Below are positions 50,860 through 63,659 of a stretch of 64,000 nt of DNA, piece after piece. The DNA is from Prinia subflava (lineage: Eukaryota > Chordata > Aves > Passeriformes > Cisticolidae). Every line of letters starts with the position of its first letter. Positions within the stretch are counted from its first letter, which is position 1. Under the pieces are notes generated by a model, which saw only the letters and a program-made list of their open reading frames with translations, ran no database searches and was not told the DNA's origin. Both the position numbers and the translations under genes were made by a program. The DNA is taken from positions 36,333,583-36,397,582 of the forward strand of contig NC_086253.1 of the NCBI RefSeq assembly GCF_021018805.1, given 5' to 3'.

Positions 50860-53800
50860 GAAGGATTTTTAGTTTTCACCTTCTCAGAAGCACAGAGATG
50901 GTGTAGGTGGGTGAAGGGTAATGGCCAGCCTTCAGGTCTTCTACCTCTAATCCATTCTACCAGGCTGTACAGCAGCCTGCTGAGTGAATTAGAGCTGCTT
51001 CGAAATTCCAGGCCACAGTAACTGTGGTGTGGTTCTGTGGGCATTTGTCCTCCTTTTTTCATTCCCTCACAAGAGGCTCTACTTAGAAAAACCTGTAACA
51101 CTTCATAAGAAACACTTCTGCTCAAGAAAATGCTCCTTAGAAGCCATTGAGGCCCCTTCCCAGCCTGTGAATGCAGCTGCAGTGTCATGTACAGACGGCA
51201 GATCAGGTCAGACTAAGTCCCTCTTTGGGAAGCATGGTCACCAGCCAGGGACTTGAAATAAGCAAGAAGCTAGTTTTGGAGAAGTGATGGACGTGGTAGT
51301 GAGAGTTGGTGTAATTCTCTTCTTACTTATGGAAAACAAACAAAAAACCCACAAACCCCAAATTTGCTGCATTGCTCAATGTGTATGTATAAATTGCTAG
51401 AGAAAGTGGAGACCCAAAGAAACTCCTTTTGTTTTGCTTCTGTAATTTCCAACAACCTTTTAGTTAAGGATCACAGTGGGAAGGGAAGTTTAGAAAGCAA
51501 TATGTTGAATTTATCAGAGGATATCTGTTCTTGAACCCTTGTTTAAGAAACAGCCACTTCACTGTTAGTGCCTTCACTAGGTAACTAGTTTGCTGTTAAC
51601 TTGTGCATCGTCACAAACTACCTTCATTTAATGTTTGAACTTGATATAAGTGCTGTGATTGAATATATAGTAGGTAGCACAAAGATAGTGACAGGCTGTC
51701 TTGATTCAGGTGTGTCACTACTGGTTTCAAGACCTGCTTTGGATATCCAGGCCTTGAATAACAGCTGTGGTATATGCTTAAAATTCTAGTTCCAGAAAAA
51801 AAATATCATGAATGTGAAAGTGTACTTCTTGTCTCTGTGTATGTAGCATTGGCTATGCAAACTGCAAATTGGCGATGTCAGGTGTTTTCTGCTAGCAGTC
51901 GTAGTTTTGATATCTGTATCCCCACTTTGAGTTTACTAGCTACATTTCTGCGTTGAATATTTTTGAACTGATGTCTGTGTACATGAAGATTAAGAACTCT
52001 CTGACAGTTACAAAGTTCAGGATTTTATTCAGTTTCTGAGTGAACAAAAGACAATGGATTTGGTAGGCTGTGATGTAGTTCTATTGCACATATATAGTTG
52101 TTTTAGTGGGAATAAAGTGTTTACTTCAAGATCTTAAAAATTATTGCCAAGTTCTTTTGCCATTACTTATAAGACCCAGTTAAAGATTGAAGTTAATTTA
52201 TTTAGTTAGACAACTACATAGGGATATGTGAAAGTATGTTAAGCTACTTGTTTTTAGTATCCTTTAAAAGGCAGTATAGAATAATTTCAAATGAGTGGTG
52301 TCAACTTTTTTCCACAGTCTAAAAAATCTTAATAATCTTTAGAAAATGAGGGATTTGGAAGTTTGTGAGGAAAGGAGTAGCTATTACCGTTGGAGGGCTT
52401 TAGTGTGCTTGTTAACTGAATTGCATTTTGAACACAGTCCAGCATCTATGGGCATGTAGCCATGTGCTGTATTAGAAACTTGGTCACCCAAAGCTGTTGT
52501 AAGAGATCAGGGAGAGGGAACAGCTTCAAAGGATAAACCCATGCAAATTCTAAATTAGCCTTAGGAAGTTCTCTCTGCATGGACTAAGGCATTGGGAAAC
52601 TTGAGATTACCTAGTGCCTAAAGTGGAATGTATGTATATGTTGTGGAGTTTTTTTAACTTGTTACAAAATGATAATTTTTTTGATAATAAAGGTCAAATT
52701 TATTTCCTACATTGCTTCTATTGAGACAAATTTAAAAAATATTGACCTTTTTGGTTCATGACTCGGATCCATTTTTTATTTGTTTGGATTTGCAGAGGTT
52801 TGGAGGTTTTTTGATTTTTTTGTTTAAGAATCCCCTACTCATGGGGTTTGCTGTGCTTGGATCTCACCAGAATGAGTCTGCATACATTTCTGTTAATCAA
52901 GGTAGGTTGAAGAAGCACTTAATCTTGCCTTACACCTCTCAGCTCTTAGAGCAGGACTTTCAGACAGCCTGGGCATCCAGTAGTTTAAACTTCTGCTTTC
53001 ACTTCAGCCGAGACAGATGAGTCAATGAACAGCTTGTGACTTTACAGAGGTTTCTAAGAACTCTGGGTTCCAAAAAACCCGAAAAAGAAGAGCCCACTTA
53101 GAAAGCTTTCACCATGTTCTTTTCTGCTTCAGTTCTTTCCCACTACATAAACTTTAGAGGGCAGTCAAGATTTCTCTACTTCTGGGTGGCTGCTGAGATG
53201 GAAGTTCCTTCTTCCTCATGTAGAGCTGTAGTAGTTCAAAATACTATTCTGCTGTGAAACTGTGTTCCTTCACTCTACTCTGTTCTGTGATGACATCATG
53301 AGAAATGGGTGAATCAGGTTGCAGTATGGACTTACCAAGCTATAGATAATGCAACCATTCATTCAGCTTTAGTATTTCATGAAACCAGCTTTAGTTAATG
53401 TATTTTATCAGATTTTTTTTCCATATATTTGTTTCTGAGATTTTGATTGCTGTTCTTTAGAGATTTTTTGGAGATAGCTAGCTGATCCAACTGCATTTTA
53501 TTTTCTTTAAAATTCTCTTTTTTTTGGAAAAAGTCTTTATAAGCTTAAATCTTCTGAGAGCTCATTGCCCCTGCAATCTCAGTCATACCATATCATGAGT
53601 TATGTAACAAATTTCAGCTTCTTCAAAGTTAAAATAATAATATCAGGAAATAGTTTCAAAATTATGCCAAATGGATGCCAAGTAAATATACAAAAACAAC
53701 TGATATACATCACACATTTTGATTGACTTAATTTTCTTTCTAACAAGGCTTTCTTTTCTGCTTAGTCAAAACCTAATAGGTTTTTATGCGTGGAATTATT

Positions 53801-56800
53801 AGAAAGGAAAATAGCTGAGCTGTTGCTCAGCTGTTGGAGTAGGCACCTTGAAAGAATAAGAGTTGGATACTTTTTGCAGTGGAATTTTTCATGTGCAGAA
53901 AATGAGATTAGTCTTTGGAACTTCATATTTTAATTTACAGAAATTAGCTAGAGTTAAGATTCAGTATGGAGCTGTTTCAGAGATAATTTAAAATTGTCTT
54001 TAAGAGTTTTGGAGGGTTAAAAATTTTTAGCAATTGCTTTAAATTAAAATCAAACTGTATTTAAAGGGGACCAATAGTAATTTTTTTTTTCTTCTCCCTA
54101 AAATTAAGTGGTTTAAAACAGAAACATATTCGAGCTCAGTTACATAAATGTAATCTCAACCAAACTGCAATGCTAATGTCTTTATTATATGGGGAAAATC
54201 TTTCTGAAAAGCCAAATGTTGCAGCTTTTTATGACTTCATGATTATAAAAGATTCTCACTGTAAATTGTCACACAATTCAAATAAACTGATGATTTGATT
54301 TCCATAGCCCTCCTTGAGATTAAAGTCATAATATGACACTGAGTAAGTTTTGATGGGATTAATTCATACTCTTAATTTTTAGAACTTTAGAACAGTTTTT
54401 CTGATTAGAAATTTATGGTTTAAAATCAACCAGGTCAAGTAAATCAAGTGCCTCTTACACAAAGGATTGGCTTCTGGTGAATGTCTGCATGCAGCAGCCT
54501 ACAAAGGAGCATCATTTTGTAGCTAAACTACAGATCACTTTTTATATAGACCTAGTGCTAGGATGAATGGCTTATATCTGAATTCATGAGTGGGAAAGGT
54601 AGTCAGCAATGTGTGTTCTGCTTACTGAAAAATTACATTTTGCTATTGTGTCACCCCTTGTGTTTTGTCTTCTAAAAGGCCTATTAGATTTCTGCCTTTT
54701 TTCATGTTTCCTGTTATATACCCTTATATATGTGGCCTTCCAAGATTGAAGTGTATTTTGTCTGAAAGTCATTGTAATTTTTGCACAACTACTAAGAAAA
54801 CAAAAGAAAAAAGAAAGAGCTCCTGCATTTCAAAGTGTTTGGAATTGATCCATTAGTCAGAAAAATATGTTTCCCTTTTACTCCTTTCCTCTCCCGCATC
54901 GTCTTCAACTACTGGATGGCAATATGTTAGAGAGAGTCCTGATTTTGGAACAGGTGTCCAAATAACGTTTGTTAGGCTGTTTTGTAACTGCAGCACAAAG
55001 TAATAGTTTAGAAGTACTTTATGTGTTTTCACAAGGTGATTTTGTTGGCTGGTTGTATCCAAGACCTTTAAGGAAAAATTGGATTATTTCTTGGGCATTT
55101 TTAACTAACTGTGTTTTCCTTCTAAGAGATATATAATTACACAAAAGGACACTTTTTCTTGGAATCAGATTTGCATGTAGAGCTGTCCACATAAATTTTG
55201 AAGGAGTTACTTGGTCCACTGGACCTAGCTGAAGCTTCACAGTAAAAGAAGTTTTGAATCAACATGTCCGTACTTTGTTGCATATGCTTGGAACATTTAC
55301 AGCGATTGCTGATGAGATATGCTCATCTAGTTCCAGTGGAGAAGTTTGTTTTGATTGCTTTCCCGACTTCAGCTGCGGCAGTGCTGTTTTACAAGACTGG
55401 CAGAAAGCAAGACACTGGCTAGATTCGAAGCAAACCAAAAACCCTTGAGAAAAGTCTTTATGTGGCATAGAAAAGGGGGACCATTAAGAGGCAAAAGGGG
55501 AATTTGGTTAATATAGCTTCCCATATAGATCTCTAGAAAAGAAGTTGATTCAGCAGAATGTTTTCCTGATATCCAGTGTAAATAGTATGTGCTGTAAGTA
55601 TAAATCTGTTACTCTTTGTCCAAGATAATGTGGATATGGAATAGTACTTATTTCCTCTTTCCTTGTATTTAGCTCTTAACTTCCCTCAAACTCCTCTTCT
55701 TTGAACTAAGTACTAGCCTCTTCAGAGTGTTCTTTTTAGTTTTTACCTCATGTTCAGCTTGTGACTTATTGATGGGTTTACTGGAGGGCTGCTACAAAGT
55801 TAGAACTTCAGTTGTATTTGTCCAGTTGACTATTCCTGCTTGAAGGACTGAACTTAAAACATTCCGAAGAGCAGGGGTGTCCTAATAAAATCTCATAATC
55901 GTTTTTCCCCCCTGTATTTCTTATATTGATAAAGTTTCTTTTGAATTCTAATCCTGTCATCCAAACTTTTTACAGCCTACCACTAAGCAGTCAGAAGCAT
56001 ATTTTGATAAGCATCTCCCCTCTTCAGCTACCCAAATCCAAAATGAGTATGTTCACCTGCACAGCAATAAGTGCGTTAACTTTGACAGTGAACACAGCTG
56101 TGTTCACTTTGACAGTGAAACATTGACAAACAACGTAGGGTACAGTTTTCCAGAAGTTTTGCTTCCCTCTTTGTAGTAACTTCCTCTAGACCATACTTCC
56201 TGCGTCTTAGAATATCAAGGCAAAAGCCTTACTAAAGTCAAAATAAATTACAGAGTGGACAACATGTGGCTTGTAATTCACACTGAGGTCACAAACTTTC
56301 CAAGAAAACTGAGCTGGCAGAAAAAAATTGCACAGATTTTTGTCTCAAGAATAATTGTAAGAGGAAGTGTAGCTCCATGACAACTGTTTTTTGTTTCTTG
56401 TAGTCCTTAACCAGTGCTACGCATTGGAGAAAGGGCCAAGTTTGCTAATCAGTATGTTTTAGTGGGTCCCTTTGACCACAGAACCTCTCAATATCATTCA
56501 TGGGGGCAGGGGTTGGGGAAGCTGTTATACAGATATAAGGCTTTGGTTTCTGACTTAATTTAGGCTGCAGAAATACTAAGTTTAAAAGTATGTGTGATCT
56601 ATCTTGCAGCAGAGGCTGTCTGGATCTGACTTGTGGCCACATATGCATGCAGAGATGATGCAAGGTTGCTAGAAGGGTGTTGGGAGCAGTGAGGCTGGGT
56701 TGCAGGCAAGCCGAGGGAAAGTATGGCTCTTCCCCATGTGACAATGCAACAATGCTGATTATTGCCATATAGAAGATTTGTCCTAACTCATCCAATCCAT

Positions 56801-59800
56801 ATTGCTCCTTCTTTATCAGGAAACCATTTCTCTGCCATAACAGGAAAAGATAATGATACTAATTTGATGTGATTGGTGTGTTACACACAGCTGTAACAGA
56901 TGTTTACAGTCTCTTGGGGGGTAAGGGATAAGGATGATTCTTCATTTTCCTCCCTAAGAACTTACAGATAACTTGTTTATCGTTTGCTCTAGTGCTCTAG
57001 TTACTCTAGTGTTTGTGCAATTGGAATTGAGCCTGGGGTAGGAACTCGTGTTTTCTTTTCTAGTCTCCTGGCACCACCATTCCTTCAGATTGGTTGTTCT
57101 CAAAGATGGCAAGTAATAGCTCTGTTGTTCCTTCTGAAAATATTGAAAGTGTCTTAGAGAAAACTAGACAAAGTAATTTGATTTTTAAAGCATCCAGATT
57201 AACATATAGGAGAATGCTTTCTTTTAGTAGAAGCCCTTTGTTACTCTGTTATCCATGTCAGCTGCCTGGTTACAACCGACCTTTTTTAAACCTGAATGTA
57301 ACGACTGAAAGACATAACTATGTCTTCTCATCACTATCTGTCTATAAGTTGCTCCTCACCTCATTAGGTAGAAGATCAACTTTCGTTTGACGCTTAATGC
57401 TCTATTTAATGGAAAACTGTTTCCTTCTTCACAGTCTGGATTGAGTCCTCCCATGTAGTTTGAATAGACTTAAGAAATATTTGCTCTCTAGTGGTTTGCT
57501 CTATCCTCTGTACTGAAAATTATGATAAGCACTTAACAGAAGCTCACTGGACAATCTGTTCTGCTTCATTCTTTCTTCATCAGATGGGAGAGTTAAAGCA
57601 CGTTTGTTTCTCAGTACTAATGTCCCCTACATTGGGTGGTCGGATCATGAGAGGCCAAGTCCTACTCGTCTTTCTGTGGTTAAAGTTCTTTCCATTGCCT
57701 TTATTATTTTTATTCTTGTCACTATCCAGTTGCAGTAGATTGTCTTTTTAAAAACAACACACGCGGTAGTAGAGATAATGATGCACAAATTGGCATCTGT
57801 TGCAGACAGAGCTTTGAAAAAAGCAGCAGCAGTACTTGCTGATACTCTGGTTTACGGGTGCTATGTCTTGTGTTCTCTGTGAAAGTCAGTCAGTTGGTTT
57901 AAAAAACAAACAAACAAAAACAACAACAGGACCAAAATCCACCCCCATCTGTAAAAGCTGAACTAGATAAATTTGTGTCTGGTCGATAATTTGAATGATT
58001 AGAAGCTAGAGGTCTGGATTTAGAGCTGTACCACTTTACATAAGCTAGCAATCTGGTCTAGGCAAAGAAAAAAAGGCTTTATATTTATAAGGACATAAGG
58101 TAGATTTATTGGAGTTTGTGTTTTTGGTGATGGATGTAGTACATAGACATAATAAGTGCCAGCTGTTACTCGTCTGTAAATCAGAAACAATATTTCCTTT
58201 TATTTCAGTGTGAACTATCTGACTTGCTTGAATTCCTTTTTAATTCAAAGGACTTTGTATTTGCAGTTACAAATTAAAAATATATCTATACAAATTAGAA
58301 ACATTGCACTATAATATTATAATGGAACCTGAGACCAGCATCCCAGATGTGTATTGTCGGGGTTTATTTTCCTTCATGAGCTAGATCAAAAGCGTTTTTC
58401 CACTTCTGCCCATGCTTCAGAAATACGTATTTCTGTCTTTCTGCATTAAAGCTGATGTGCTTTTGGCTGCTCACATCACTTGGTACTCTAGCTGTATATG
58501 GAAGCATTGGGGTTTTGTTAATGGGACTCAAACAGGCTTGAATATTCTGTTCCTTTTTATCTCCACGTTGAAAGTTCCTACTTTAGTAACTGCTAAATAA
58601 CAAATTTACATATTTGGCATGAAAAAATTCAGAGTTTTGATGTACTGTCAGATAAATCTAGTGAACCACATGCTACAAGTAGTAAACTCATGATGTATCT
58701 GATCTCTTTAGCCCTTAAGGAGACTGCATTTCTTACTCTTTCTTTTCACTTTTCTGTAACTAATTGACGTGTTGATAAATGTCGTGTGTGACATAACAAG
58801 AGCTAAAAATAGTGTTGTGTTTGCATAGTGTAAAGGGTTGTGAACTATGTAAAATGGAAGAAAGGAAAGTTGAAATAAAACAATTGTTCAATATGCATAG
58901 TCATGTAATGCAACAAGCACATTCCTGCAGCTTGTTAATAAATTCAATAAATGAGAGTTATCAACGGCTGGTATCTGCCTGTGTTGTTATCCAAATGAAC
59001 AAATGGTCCATGGTGACCTTTGATAGTTTATTTTAATTATATTTTAGTGGCTGTTTAGGGTTCTCAGACAGGTTTGGTTAATAAAAAAATATTCTCCCTG
59101 ACATTCCTATAGATAATGACTGTCTTATAGTGTTTCTCAACCTTCAAGTTACCTAACTTTTGCCTTTTTTAATGAAACCATTCTACTGCTTGTAAAAGAC
59201 ACTGCTGCTTGGTTCATGTGTATGACAAGTGACATCAGTTTCCTTAAACAGCTTGCTGTGGTCCACTGACGTTTAATGTTTAGGCCCAATCCTGCTAACT
59301 TGTGTGTGCAAGTTTTACTGAAACTTAAACTCCAGATGACGAAAGGTTACAGATAGTAAAAAGTACACATTACTCACTTTTTCTTTGCACCTGAATTTTT
59401 CTGTTTTAGAGTATATGAAAAAAATACTTATTTTTGTGGTTATTTGTATCTTTATAATGTTCTAAAGTTTAAATAGAAATTAACTAAAGCATTTTTATTT
59501 CTGGAAACACAAAAGTATAATTTGCTTTTCAATATGACATTCCATCATTTCAGATGTATTTTATTCTGTCATTTGCATCTGTTTACTCTTTAAAAAGATT
59601 ATTAGAAGTCAAAATACAGAGGTGGTACCACTTAGAGATGTAAGATGTTATTTTAGGACCTGTGCTTTTCAGAAATATGTTGCCCTAATTTGACCCTCAG
59701 TAACCCCTGAGAGACTTAAGCACAAGTTACAAACTAATTACATTAATTGCTTCACTGGAACTTGCTAGGCATTTTCTGTTTATACATTAATGTAATATAA

Positions 59801-62090
59801 ATATATCTCAGGCAACAAAAGCCCTTGGAGCAAATTTATGTCCTGAGTAACCCTGTTCTAGTGACCTCAACAGAATTACTCAAAGTCAAGACAGAATTTA
59901 AATAGGAAGACCAGATCTTCAGCTGCGGGTAGTAGTCTCAACTCCACTAAAATCAGTGTAGCCCTGGTCACAACAGCCGGAAAGATTGCCTGGCTCCTTC
60001 AGTTAGGGGTTTTGATTTGCAGGCAGTTCTGGCAAATGGTTGGGCTGCCTTTTCATTCCAGGTTTAAAAATGAGCAGAACTTAGCTACAGAAACAATTTT
60101 GATTTTAGTCTAGCAATTTTATAATGTACTCAACCTTCTTTTGTCTTCATTTTGAATAAAGCCTTCATGGAATGGTGAGGAACCGCCTCTTTTGGTCCTG
60201 CAACTCTGGTTTTTCTATAGCATTTTCTGTGCTATGATCTAGCTTCTAAAATAATACCTCTAACCAAGTAATATGTAGGAAGTTATACTTAAAAGTTACG
60301 TGGTGTTGCTTAAGAGTCTATATAAATACAGGAATAGTCACCTAGCAATAGAAAGCTGCACTAAGCTGCAGATATATTGCAGCTTATATTTAAAAAAAAT
60401 TATGATTTTTTAAAAAAAATAAATTTGAAATGAAGGGTAACCTGTACTCCAGCTCTGTAGATGTTTATATCACTTTATTTTCACCTTGAGGATTATCTCC
60501 TTGGTTTAATTCAAAAAAGATGTGCTCAGAATTAAGTCTGGATGAAAGAAGATTCTTATCTGGAAATTTGGATTATGAGTATTTTTGCTTAGGAAGAACT
60601 GCAAGTGATCTACATTTTTTATACAATATTACAGCAATAACCCATCAGTGGGAGTTATTTGATAGAGTTTTCATTCAGTAGTCAACATTAATACCATTTT
60701 TTTCCTGTGCATTGAACTGTGTGTCTATTCCTCCTCTCAGAGGCTTTTTGAACTAACTGTGGGGGTCAGTAACAACTTCTTTTAAGTGACTTCCATTTGC
60801 TAAACAAATATTAAGTTACCATTGGTCAGTTGATTTGCTGGAAGAGAAACTGCATACACTTCTTAGGAATATTAGCCTGTAATGAGCCTATATTATTGTT
60901 CTCTAAAGCTCTTCTGCAGGCTTAGCCAAGGAAGTGGAATTGTAGTTCAAGAAGTGAGGCCAGTGTTCCTCACTGTTGATTAATGTTTCAGTGTCTTGCA
61001 GGTCAATATCCTCAGCAGAACTGAGTCCCTGCTGATTTTTTGTCTTAGGAAATGTTTTGTGTCAAGGCCTCTTGTCCATCAAGAGAGTCAACTGCACCTC
61101 CCAGCAAGGGTGCCTGCGTTCTGATCTAGAGTGTGCCATCTAGATCTATCCTGTGCCAAATGAAATCAAGTTAGGCGGTCTCAGTACTGCAATCTGTAAA
61201 TGTTCCTGGGATAACTTTTAAAGGAAGTGGTTGGAGTACCAGTGCAGGATAACTGTACTTATGTGGCTGTTTGCTCAATTCCAGATAATGATTTTAGTAT
61301 TTGGTTCTGGTCTTTAAACTCACTGAGTTAGATGAGACTTTATCCTTGTTCAGCTAGGATAAAACTTTTCTTCCCATTGCCTCCCATGTGATATTGATGA
61401 AACATGTTATTGCATAGACTTCTACAGGTTTTTCATAATTTTAATTTACAGCAGTACAGCTTCTCCCAAAGTAGCAGTGCTAATTTGAAAGTGTGATAGT
61501 TGACAGACAAACTTTGTGAGATGGACTGTACACACATTTTAATTCATGTTTTGTTACTGGAGTTGAGAGGGTTAGACACAGATTTTAAAGAGCAGGAAAA
61601 AAATTGTTGGAAGAAAACAATCAAAATTTGGATGACAGACAGAAAAGTACTATCAGCACATGGTCAAACCTGAGGAAGAACAACTCCAAAGCAACACATA
61701 AATCTTCTGGTTTATAGACTCTCAGGGGAGAATTGCCTGCAGAGAGATGCACACAACCTAGGAATCAATCAGGAGGAGACAGACCTCTGTGTGCAGACAC
61801 ATCAATAAGGCATTGTTGGAACAACTGTGATGGATGGATGATGTAGGAAGACTGGCAGGAAAGAATGGAGTGTGGGGGTTTTCCTTTGCGAGTAGAAGCA
61901 GTTTGAGTGGATGGGTTTCTTGCTGATCAGCATCAGAGGAGGGGCAGGTATGGGGGACATAATGGTGAGCGCATTTTAGGGTATTTGCGTAGTATGAGAA
62001 TAGGACAGTGTCATATTTAAGCAATTCTGAGACCCTTGTTCTTGGAATATACTTTAGCCTCCCTCTTGCCTGCTGAAAGGGCAATGCATA
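50860..62090. other. Intronic DNA, nothing recognised apart from small repeats
   Basis: About 11 kb of AT-rich intron. No coding exon, LTR, CR1 or RNA gene was recognised by eye. It contains the palindrome at 56.09 kb and an A/C-rich simple run near 57.90 kb. Confidence 0.55.
56076..56124. repeat. 20-bp perfect palindrome inside a direct repeat
   Basis: GTGAACACAGCTGTGTTCAC at 56088-56107 is a perfect palindrome with a CAGCTG E-box at its centre. The 11-base word CTTTGACAGTG flanks it as a direct repeat on each side of the centre. The combined structure spans about 50 bases. It could be a composite transcription factor site or a local duplication. Confidence 0.75.
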
Positions 62091-62104
62091 AAAGCAGCCC
62101 AGGA

Positions 62105-63446
62105 TGTTTCTGGAGACTGTCAAAAGGACACTAATGAGGGTGCAATATATCTGAGTGAGAGAGTCCTCACAAATAAAGAGCTGGCCAAGAAGGCAATAAT
62201 CAAAGACAGCCTTGGCTTGTAGCAACCATGAATTACTGAAGCTCATGTGAGGAATTGAAGTAGCAGAGTATCATCCTGCCCTTGAAAAGAGCCAACTTTG
62301 ATTTAATTAGAGAACTGGTAAATGGAGTATTTTTGGAGTCAGACTGTGAATGCCAAGGGTAAATCATGCTTGACTAATCTGATCACAGTCTCTGATGAAA
62401 TTACTAGGTTTGTGTATGAGAGCCCTCTCCTGGGATTTCTCCTGTTTTACTACAGTCAGATTGACACATTATTCTGAGTTGGAAGGGATCCACAAGGGTT
62501 GTTGAGTCCATCTCTGAAGTGAATGACCCCTACAGGGATCAAACGCACAACCTTGGTGTTACTGTGCTCTAACCACCTTTTTATATCTTTGAGAGTTACA
62601 GGAGAAGAGAGTACATGGTTGTGAGACAGAGCACACCCTCATGGTTTTCGTACAGCAAAAACTGGAGGTGTTGCTTTACAAAAACCAGTGGTGTGGGGGC
62701 AGTGAAGCTGATAGACTGTTGCAGGTTTGCCATTCAGAGGGACTCAGGTACACTGGGAAAATGGACTGGCTGGAATCTGATAAGATGCAATAAAGACAAA
62801 TGCAAGTCTTTAACCTGGGATGGAAGAGCTCCTTGCAATGATAGAGGCTGAGGCTCAGTGGTTGGGAAGCAGCCCTGTGGGAAAGGACTTAGGGTTCCTG
62901 GTGGATGGTTAAGCTGAATATCAGCCAGTATTATACCCTGTCAGCCATGCAGGCTGAAAGCATCCTGGGCTCCCTCAAGAGGAGTGTGGCCAGTAATCAG
63001 AGCAAAGTGGTTGTCCTCTACTTGACTGTTAAACCACACATGGAATAGTGTGCTTGGTTTTCAGGAAAAAGAAAAAAAGCCAACATGAAAGATGTTAATA
63101 AACTTGACTGAGTCTAGCAGCGGGCCACTGAGATGGGTGAAACATCTGCCCAATTAGAAGGGTCTGAAAGGACTGGGCCAAACAGTGGTCTTCTACTTGG
63201 AGATTACTGCAGGTATGGGATCAGGCTTTTCACTGAGGTGCGTAGGCTTCGAACAAAAGACAGTGATCATATGTTGAAACAGAAGAGGCTTCCAAAGGAT
63301 ATAAGGAGGAAGATATATTTTCTATGGGGATGATTTAGCACTAGAACTAGTTTTGTAGAGAGACTGTGAACTTTTTTGTCTTTGGAAATTTGGGATATTG
63401 GACTAGATGGCTGTTGGGGACCTTTTCAATCTGTTATTCTAGGAGG
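62105..63446 (+). mobile_element. Old fragmented CR1 LINE with nested SINE
   Basis: Discontinuous blocks follow CR1 order. About 62190-62310 matches the end of the endonuclease part of ORF2 (ATCAAAGACAGCCTTGGCTT, then 'GAGCCAACTTTGA'). About 62358-62430 matches reverse-transcriptase coding text (GGTAAATCATGCTTGACTAATCTGAT, split by many changes). About 62700-63445 matches the 3' end of ORF2 and the 3' UTR (GCCATTCAGAGGGACT, GCAAGTCTTTAACCTGGGATGG, 'GCATCCTGGGCTCCCTCAAGAGGAGTGTGGCCAG', 'GGACTAGATGGCTGTTGGGGACC' and a final TTATTCTA). Large parts of the reverse transcriptase region are missing and frames are broken, so no protein is made. It is much more decayed than the other CR1 copies and its left edge is uncertain. 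Confidence 0.75.
62458..62580 (-). mobile_element. tRNA-Ile/CR1 composite SINE (TguSINE1-like)
   Basis: Read on the minus strand, a tRNA-Ile-like head (complement of about 62530-62575) is followed by a CR1-type tail. On the + strand the tail shows as GAGTTGGAAGGGATCCACAA and GTTGTTGAGTCCA. The head shows as ACAGGGATCAAACGCACAAC, then CTTGGTGTTACTGTGCTCTAACCAC. This is the complement of the tRNA-Ile B-box arm (GGTTCGATCCC-like), anticodon arm and part of the D arm. SINEs of this tRNA-Ile head plus CR1 tail design are known from passerine birds. The copy is diverged, its A-box end is decayed, and it sits within an older CR1. Confidence 0.7.
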
Positions 63447-63477
63447 ATTAGAAAGTAACGAGTACTAGTTGGCCATA

Positions 63478-63559
63478 AGCAAGCAAACAAAACAACAAAA
63501 AAGAAATAACAACCCCCTCAAAAAAAAAACAAAAAACAAAGAAACAACAACAAAAAAAC

Positions 63560-63594
<35 letters not shown>

Positions 63595-63655
63595 AAACAA
63601 AAAAAAAAAAAAACCCCAAACAAACCCAAAAATCCCCCACACATTCCCCCTTCCC
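63478..63655. repeat. A/C-rich low-complexity tract
   Basis: A-runs with CAA, CA and CCCC pieces over about 180 bases just 3' of the CR1 end, including a short (CA)n at about 63560-63573 and an A-run of over 20. The complementary strand gives a spurious Phe-rich frame. Confidence 0.85.
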
Positions 63656-63659
63656 AACC

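Noticed and set aside
61758..62246. 162-codon open frame on the minus strand
   Set aside because: It is antisense to unique sequence and the left part of an old CR1 fragment, with no recognisable protein. Treated as chance.
62530..62575. A functional tRNA-Ile gene on the minus strand
   Set aside because: The acceptor stem and D-arm end are missing or decayed and a CR1-type tail follows, which fits a SINE and not a working tRNA gene.
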